Assembly: GCA_023301405.1 (NCBI GenBank)
Contig: JALZUX010000297.1
Location: forward strand, 1-10,328
Direction: 5' to 3'
Source of the DNA: Granulosicoccaceae bacterium
GTDB taxonomy: Bacteria; Pseudomonadota; Gammaproteobacteria; Granulosicoccales; Granulosicoccaceae
DNA length: 10,328 nucleotides
Below, piece by piece: positions 7,271 through 10,328 of this stretch. Numbering within the stretch: position 1 is the first letter of the stretch; each line of letters starts with the position of its first letter. A program made the translations under genes and the position numbers. The notes beneath the pieces are model-generated. The model was not told the DNA's origin. It ran no database searches and saw only the letters and a program-made list of their open reading frames with translations.

Positions 7271-8233
7271 GTGCATCACCAGCGCACTGGGAGCACCTGC
7301 GCTTTGAGTATAACCATAGCGTTACAAGCGTTGAAAATCTGGGGCATGGAAGATGTATCTATCACGTTAGTTGCGCAGCGAGAGAACCTTGTATACCGCA
7401 TACTGAACCAACACAGCCGACAGGCCTATGCATTACGCTTGCTTCGAAAGGGACTACGCAATAAAGCAGAAATTTCATCTGAGTCTGCTTGGCTACAGGC
7501 GTTAACTTCTGGCGGGCTAAGTGTGCCTGTACCATTAGAGACACAGTGCGGGCATTTGTGCATTGAAATAGACGGACAGTTTATTGATATGCAAGTGTGG
7601 TTAGCGGGAAATACTCTAACCCACCATAGCCAACCTGATCATTATCGTGCATTAGGCAAAGCCATGGCACGGCTACATAGCTTGTCAGATCAGTGGGTAT
7701 TACCCACAAACTTTCAAAGACACGCATGGGACCGTGAAGGTCTACTGGGGGACAACCCGGTATGGGGTCGATTTTGGGAAAACACAGCGCTAGACAGCTC
7801 ACAGCAAGCTTTGATGCATAAGTTTAAAATAACCGCATCTCTTAAACTGCAGAAGCTACACAGCGCTCTAGACTACGGACTGATACACGCTGACCTAGTA
7901 CCCGATAACGTACTGGTAAAAGAGCAACAGTTGCACTTAATTGATTTTGACGACAGCGGTTTTGGCTACCGACTATTCGACTTGGCAACAGTGGTACTTC
8001 GACTTCAACGAGATCCAGAACATAATATTTTTATCAAAGCGCTTATACAAGGCTATGCAGCGGAGCGTAAGCTTGACCTTGAAGCATTAGATCTATTTCT
8101 AGCCGTTAGGGCCTGCACCTACATAGGCTGGATAATACCTCGTAGAAAAGAGCTGGGCGGTGATGCGCGCTGTGCACGATTTATTGAAACAGGTTGTCTA
8201 CACGCATCAAATTGGCTGGCTGTAAACTATTAA
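7271..8233 (+). CDS. APH-fold small-molecule kinase (phosphotransferase enzyme family, hydroxylysine/homoserine kinase-like)
   Basis: Phosphorylates a small alcohol or amine-alcohol with ATP. From GTG 7271 it is 320 aa. The catalytic loop IHADLVPDNVLV (205-216) has His206, Asp208 and Asn213, and the metal-binding IDFDDSGFG (224-232) follows with Asp225. LVAQRENLVYRI (33-44) and YALRLLRKG (53-61) match the N-lobe. The GTG directly abuts the stop of the phospho-lyase stub. A better start may be TTG 7304 (309 aa), which has GGGAG (7289-7293) at good spacing and drops ten residues with no family resemblance. In this family, kinases next to AGXT2-like phospho-lyases act as a pair (human hydroxylysine kinase with PHYKPL is the named example): the kinase makes a phospho-amino alcohol which the lyase breaks. 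The lyase here is destroyed, so the kinase lacks its local partner. It appears intact but may be on its way to decay. Confidence 0.85.
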   Translation: MHHQRTGSTCALSITIALQALKIWGMEDVSITLVAQRENLVYRILNQHSRQAYALRLLRKGLRNKAEISSESAWLQALTSGGLSVPVPLETQCGHLCIEIDGQFIDMQVWLAGNTLTHHSQPDHYRALGKAMARLHSLSDQWVLPTNFQRHAWDREGLLGDNPVWGRFWENTALDSSQQALMHKFKITASLKLQKLHSALDYGLIHADLVPDNVLVKEQQLHLIDFDDSGFGYRLFDLATVVLRLQRDPEHNIFIKALIQGYAAERKLDLEALDLFLAVRACTYIGWIIPRRKELGGDARCARFIETGCLHASNWLAVNY

Positions 8234-8294
8234 ACACAATGTACAACCCGAATACCACCGACAACCCGCATCGTAAAAGAGAAAATGCGAATTA

Positions 8295-8619
8295 TGCCTC
8301 AACCCTGTTTCAGCAATACATCGACACAACAAGCCGTGCAACTGGGAAATCCTGCTTAAGCAACGGATCAGCCACCGCTTCGATGAGCTCCTTTAGCGAG
8401 CGCATGGCAAGTAACAGCCAGGCAACTACAGCAATGCACCACCACAACCAATAGTTATCTTCGAAAGCGCGTTGCAGCGACCAGCCAAGCAGACCACTGA
8501 TTGTCACGACCAGCACTAACGTCAACAAACTATACTATCGTCCGTTGAAACGTACTGCAGTGGTCCATCGGTTAAGTCTGCTTTCGAACTGATCAATGGG
8601 CTTGCCAAACTCACGTCCA
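8295..8619 (-). pseudogene. Remnant of cobalamin-biosynthesis membrane protein CobD/CbiB
   Basis: Reverse-strand reading gives FGKPIDQFESRLNRW, then a hydrophobic stretch (LTLVLVVTISGLLGW), a second one (WLWWCIAVVAWLLLAM), and RSLKELIEAVADPLLKQDF followed by PVARLVVSM. This matches the N-terminal third of adenosylcobinamide-phosphate synthase, which carries FGxLIDxxExRLNR, two membrane helices and an AVAxPLxxGDLxxAR-type motif. In-frame stops interrupt it at 8537-8535 (TAG), 8312-8310 (TGA) and 8294-8292 (TAA). The true N-terminus and the larger C-terminal part are absent. Related AmpE-type proteins are a less good alternative. No other cobalamin gene is visible. Recognition is by memory of the family pattern and would benefit from a profile search. 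Confidence 0.55.
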
Positions 8620-8735
8620 CTATTGAATGTACATATTCTGAATATGGCTTTAACTTAGCTCAGTAGTTTGCAGATTGCCTCCTTCGTGAACTCTGCCGCT
8701 TTAAAGACAGTTTTTTCCATCAGGGTAAACCCGGT
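8614..8735 (-). pseudogene. Fragment of IS30-family transposase
   Basis: On the reverse strand the reading FTLMEKTV, then KEAICKLLS, an in-frame stop (8657-8655), VKAIFRICTFNSGREFGK resembles the IS30 transposase core, where a FTL.. strand is followed by a TEAIIxLLxPxK helix and the TFDNGREF motif holding the second catalytic Asp. Here that Asp-Asn is Asn-Ser. Upstream (toward 8740) a further stop occurs. The fragment reads in the same frame straight into the CobD-like remnant, with the join near 8614-8619. No terminal inverted repeats were found. The call rests on a short, degraded stretch. Confidence 0.4.
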
Positions 8736-8745
8736 GCATTGCTAA

Positions 8746-8806
8746 CACAGCGAATATGCCTGCCACCTCAATCCCCCTACCCTTTGTAAGATGTGTTTCC
8801 TTGCAT
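8746..8806. repeat. Diverged direct repeat, copy 1 of 2
   Basis: Shares CGAATATGCCTG exactly, plus flanking blocks CAC.G, CC.CAATC, ACCCTTT or CCCTTTT and TCCTTGCAT, in the same order and spacing with 9451-9510. Similarity may extend about 20 bases further left (TAAAC at 8726-8730 and 9426-9430) with a small gap. It lies just upstream (to the right) of the IS30-like fragment. It could be the remains of a small mobile repeat or of duplicated gene-upstream DNA. Confidence 0.6.
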
Positions 8807-9028
8807 AAATTCAGGGGCCCGATTGGCTCATACTACAGTCCGATTTCAGCGCTGCGGTGTGGCCCATCGGTGCGGATTAGTCTTTGTGAGAATGAAAATA
8901 CGAAATGCGATGTAGTTCACAAATAGGTAGGTTGTGTGAACTGTGCACATGTGACTGGCGTCCCAAATGCCTTCAATACCGGTATCCACTGTGTAAACAG
9001 TGGTGCAGCCAATCAGGGAATCAAGGAC
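8807..9028. other. Non-coding leader with several inverted repeats
   Basis: No convincing coding sequence is seen. Three dyads occur ahead of the small gene: AGTTCACA (8914-8921) with its exact complement TGTGAACT (8935-8942) across 13 nt; the palindrome CACATGTG (8946-8953); and a perfect 7-bp stem CCACTGT (8986-8992) / ACAGTGG (8997-9003) closed by GTAA (GUAA in RNA, a GNRA tetraloop). The first could be a regulator site, since TGTGA-N6-CACAT at 8935-8950 loosely resembles a CRP box. The last is a good RNA hairpin about 25 nt before the ribosome binding site. Confidence 0.5.
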
Positions 9029-9035
9029 GAGGAGG
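9029..9035 (+). promoter_or_regulatory. Strong ribosome binding site for the 80-aa protein
   Basis: GAGGAGG sits five bases upstream of ATG 9041. It is by far the best Shine-Dalgarno in the window and decides this start over an ATG at 8936 in the same frame, which would lie upstream of the leader hairpin. Confidence 0.8.
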
Positions 9036-9040
9036 TTCTT

Positions 9041-9283
9041 ATGCCAGACCAGAAGAAATCGGCACCGAGCAATAACCACGCAGGTGGTCAGGACACACAG
9101 AAAACGGGTGACATACAAGCCACCATTCCGCACGTATCTTCAGTGCGGGATTACGTTCGCACGCATACTATGAATCGTTGGGCGGCAAACGATTCCCATC
9201 GTTTTGCGTTGGCAGATTTTCTGATACAGCATCAGCGTCACCGTGCCAACGCAGAACTGGACACTGAAAAGCACAAAGGCTAA
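9041..9283 (+). CDS. Hypothetical small hydrophilic protein (80 aa)
   Basis: I do not recognise a family. The first 30 or so residues are polar and low in hydrophobics (Lys, Ser, Asn, Gly, Gln, Thr), probably disordered. The rest looks helical and basic: SVRDYVRTHTMNRW (34-47), then HRFALADFLIQHQRHR (53-68), ending in a charged EKHKG tail. No signal peptide, membrane segment or Cys is present. It has a very strong ribosome binding site and ends in three consecutive in-frame stops, TAA TGA TAA (9281-9289), both marks of a real gene. It stands alone among decayed sequence. The short basic helical C-terminal part would fit a nucleic-acid- or protein-binding adaptor, but that is speculation. It could also be the N-terminal relic of a longer protein. 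Confidence 0.6.
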   Translation: MPDQKKSAPSNNHAGGQDTQKTGDIQATIPHVSSVRDYVRTHTMNRWAANDSHRFALADFLIQHQRHRANAELDTEKHKG

Positions 9284-9450
9284 TGATAAGCTTAAAGATC
9301 CAACGATGATCTGGTTTATTGCCAGAGCTAGTAGACATGGAATAAAGGGGTTGGGCTAATTTTTCGGAAATCAAAACCGTTTCAGCGACAATCAGCTTGT
9401 TCTATAACGTTGAACTATACAAAAATAAACTGCCCCACATTCCATTTTTC

Positions 9451-9510
9451 CACGGCGAATATGCCTGTCGCCCCAATCTCATACCCTTTTTAAGGCGCCT
9501 GTCCTTGCAT
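9451..9510. repeat. Diverged direct repeat, copy 2 of 2
   Basis: Partner of 8746-8806 in the same orientation, with CGAATATGCCTG identical and the CACGG, CCCCAATC, CCCTTTT and TCCTTGCAT blocks aligned. On its left flank, ACTGCCCCACATTCCATTTT (9429-9448) has the look of the C-rich small repeats dispersed in many proteobacterial genomes. The rest of the 9290-9450 stretch shows no gene, only a short imperfect dyad TCTGG/CCAGA (9310-9326). Confidence 0.6.
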
Positions 9511-9515
9511 TAGCT

Positions 9516-9806
9516 ATTAAAAAAACCGTGTTGTTCTGAGCACTGCCATTCGCACTAGCGGCATGTGGCCGAAGCGGTGTTAGTGGTGTCACCGGCAGTG
9601 GTAGCGACAGTAGCAACGGTGATGAAGTGGCTACTAACACACTGAATTTGCTTAATATTAGCATGTGTATCGATGTAATTCTTCCCGACACAGGCGCAAG
9701 TGCTTCTGTATCCACCATAAAGTTTCACAGTTTAACAGGCTTGTTCACCTTATTGTTACTAAAGCTTCGTGTCGACTTGCCGCTGTTGGGGCTGACCTCA
9801 CGGTAA
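9516..9806 (+). pseudogene. Lipoprotein pseudogene with nonsense codon in its signal peptide
   Basis: Reads (I)KKTVLF, stop, ALPFALAACGRSGVSG from 9516. This is a clear lipoprotein signal peptide: two Lys, a hydrophobic core and lipobox LAAC with the Cys at 9564-9566. It is interrupted by TGA (9537-9539), and the expected ATG is ATT (9516-9518), so both start and core are damaged. A Gly/Ser/Asp linker typical of exported lipoproteins follows (GVTGSGSDSSNGDE). The frame then runs to TAA at 9804-9806, but protein-like text seems to continue in other frames (LTVTVCLVG near 9800-9825; LTVRICVVG near 9927-9955), suggesting frameshifts and a former repeat-bearing surface protein reaching to about 10070. 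No conserved domain could be named. Confidence 0.55.
9658..9710 (+). repeat. Internal repeat of the decayed lipoprotein, copy 1
   Basis: These 53 bases align with 9934-9986 at roughly 70 percent identity by eye, with one compensating single-base gap; the ends AAG.GCTTCTGTA and TTAG.AT.TG match best. Translated, copy 1 gives CIDVILPDTGASASV and copy 2 gives CVVGTFLTPTQSASV. This fits a protein with repeated extracellular modules. Confidence 0.45.
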
Positions 9807-9933
9807 CCGTATGCCTTGTCGGCAGAGGCGCGAACTGGCAGTGGAGATACCAAGATACCCGGCACTAATTGAACTTGAATTCGATTTCTTGTGTCTACAC
9901 AAGCAATTAAAAGCGAATCGTTCTCGTTGACTG

Positions 9934-9986
9934 TTAGGATATGTGTCGTTGGTACTTTCCTGACACCGACCCAAAGCGCTTCTGTA
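9934..9986 (+). repeat. Internal repeat of the decayed lipoprotein, copy 2
   Basis: Partner of 9658-9710, in a different reading frame relative to the lipoprotein start, consistent with frameshifts between the copies. A weaker third unit (ADLTVTVCLVG, about 9793-9825) lies between them. The stretch 9807-10151 around this copy holds no intact gene that I can support. Confidence 0.4.
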
Positions 9987-10151
9987 GACCGACAATTAGA
10001 GAGGTTCATCAACCTTGCTTTATTCTGCAGTTCAGTGGCGCACTTTCCACAAACCCAAGGCACTCGGTTTTAGTGCTCTGGCATGGTGGTGGCTGCGCTC
10101 TTTGAATTGTTTATCGCAAATCTCGTCTTGAGTATTAGGCAAAATTCCACA

Positions 10152-10328
10152 ATGGTTAGAAAAATAATAGTAATCGCGCTGGCGTCGATTGTATCGCTCG
10201 GACTCGCGTCCTGCGATTCTTCAACGGTTGTTCAAACGCCAGATTCCAGTCCGGCTGACAATACCCCAACGAGTCCGAGGGATTTACCAGATGGTTCTGA
10301 GCCAACTGATGCACCCGAGTCGCCCGAC
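10152..10328 (+). CDS. Putative lipoprotein, 5' end only (runs off the window)
   Basis: 59 codons from ATG 10152 to the window edge. N-terminus MVRK, a hydrophobic core (IIVIALASIVSLGL), and lipobox LASC with Cys21 as the lipidated residue. After it comes a low-complexity Pro/Ser/Asp/Thr/Glu-rich linker (22-59), a usual tether between membrane anchor and a folded domain that would lie beyond the window. Asp at the +2 position would act as an inner-membrane retention signal under the enterobacterial Lol rule, which may not hold in this species. Shine-Dalgarno is weak (AGG, 10137-10139). It follows the remains of another lipoprotein in the same orientation, so it may be a paralogue. Confidence 0.7.
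   Translation, partial: MVRKIIVIALASIVSLGLASCDSSTVVQTPDSSPADNTPTSPRDLPDGSEPTDAPESPD

Noticed and set aside
8194..8454. An 86-residue plus-strand frame overlapping the kinase end
   Set aside because: It overlaps the kinase in another frame and then runs antisense to the CobD remnant; low-complexity Ser/Thr/Asn text with no family resemblance.
8310..8528. A 72-residue reverse-strand membrane protein gene
   Set aside because: It starts at TTG without a ribosome binding site, continues in frame past stops at both ends, and matches the inside of a CobD-like protein, so it is a piece of a pseudogene rather than a gene.
8935..8950. CRP-binding site
   Set aside because: TGTGA-N6-CACAT matches only in part, and the larger symmetric dyad at 8914-8942 explains the same bases better; kept only as a remark.
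9296..9326. Short dyads AGATC/GATCT and TCTGG/CCAGA after the small gene as a terminator
   Set aside because: Only five pairs each, mutually exclusive, and not followed by a run of T.
9725..10063. A 112-residue reverse-strand open frame
   Set aside because: Antisense to the degraded lipoprotein whose repeats read better on the plus strand; no start signal and no recognisable motif.
1..10328. CRISPR array, tRNA or rRNA genes, phage or conjugation genes, antiphage systems
   Set aside because: Both strands were read for regularly spaced repeats, cloverleaf-type sequences and hallmark motifs and none was found.

Overview
The window looks like chromosomal DNA of a Gram-negative proteobacterium, probably a gammaproteobacterium. 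The evidence is two lipobox-type lipoprotein starts, a CobD-type remnant, and overall protein character. No rRNA, tRNA or marker protein fixes the taxon, so this is inference.

Left part (1-8233) is a compact catabolic locus. A truncated aldehyde dehydrogenase gene runs leftwards off the edge. It diverges, across a 191-bp spacer holding a near-perfect 24-bp AT-rich palindrome, from a rightward gene run: a Tm-1-like/UPF0261 protein, a trimethylamine-dehydrogenase-family iron-sulfur flavoprotein, a class III PLP aminotransferase, a metallo-beta-lactamase-fold hydrolase, an 81-codon stub of a second class III aminotransferase (phospho-lyase type), and an APH-fold small-molecule kinase. Gaps are zero to a few dozen bases, with stop/start overlaps, so most of the run is probably one transcript. 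Taken together (inference), a flavoprotein could oxidise an amine, the aminotransferase and aldehyde dehydrogenase would handle amino and aldehyde intermediates, and the hydrolase and UPF0261 protein would do steps that cannot be named. The substrate is unknown. The flavoprotein keeps the catalytic Tyr/His/Asp of trimethylamine dehydrogenase, but has lost the flavin-linking Cys and two of the three aromatic residues that cage trimethylammonium; one of these is replaced by Asp.

Right part (8234-10328) is mostly decayed sequence. It holds a minus-strand chimera of an IS30-type transposase fragment and a CobD (CbiB) fragment with in-frame stops, a diverged pair of about 60-bp direct repeats some 700 bp apart, and one small intact gene (80 aa). 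That small gene has a very strong ribosome binding site, a leader rich in inverted repeats, and three consecutive stop codons. After it come a lipoprotein pseudogene with a nonsense codon inside its signal peptide and the 5' end of a second, apparently intact lipoprotein gene that leaves the window.

The two halves contrast sharply: a dense, conserved operon on the left and a zone of deletion and decay on the right. The aminotransferase stub at 7025-7270 is the first sign of erosion inside the operon.
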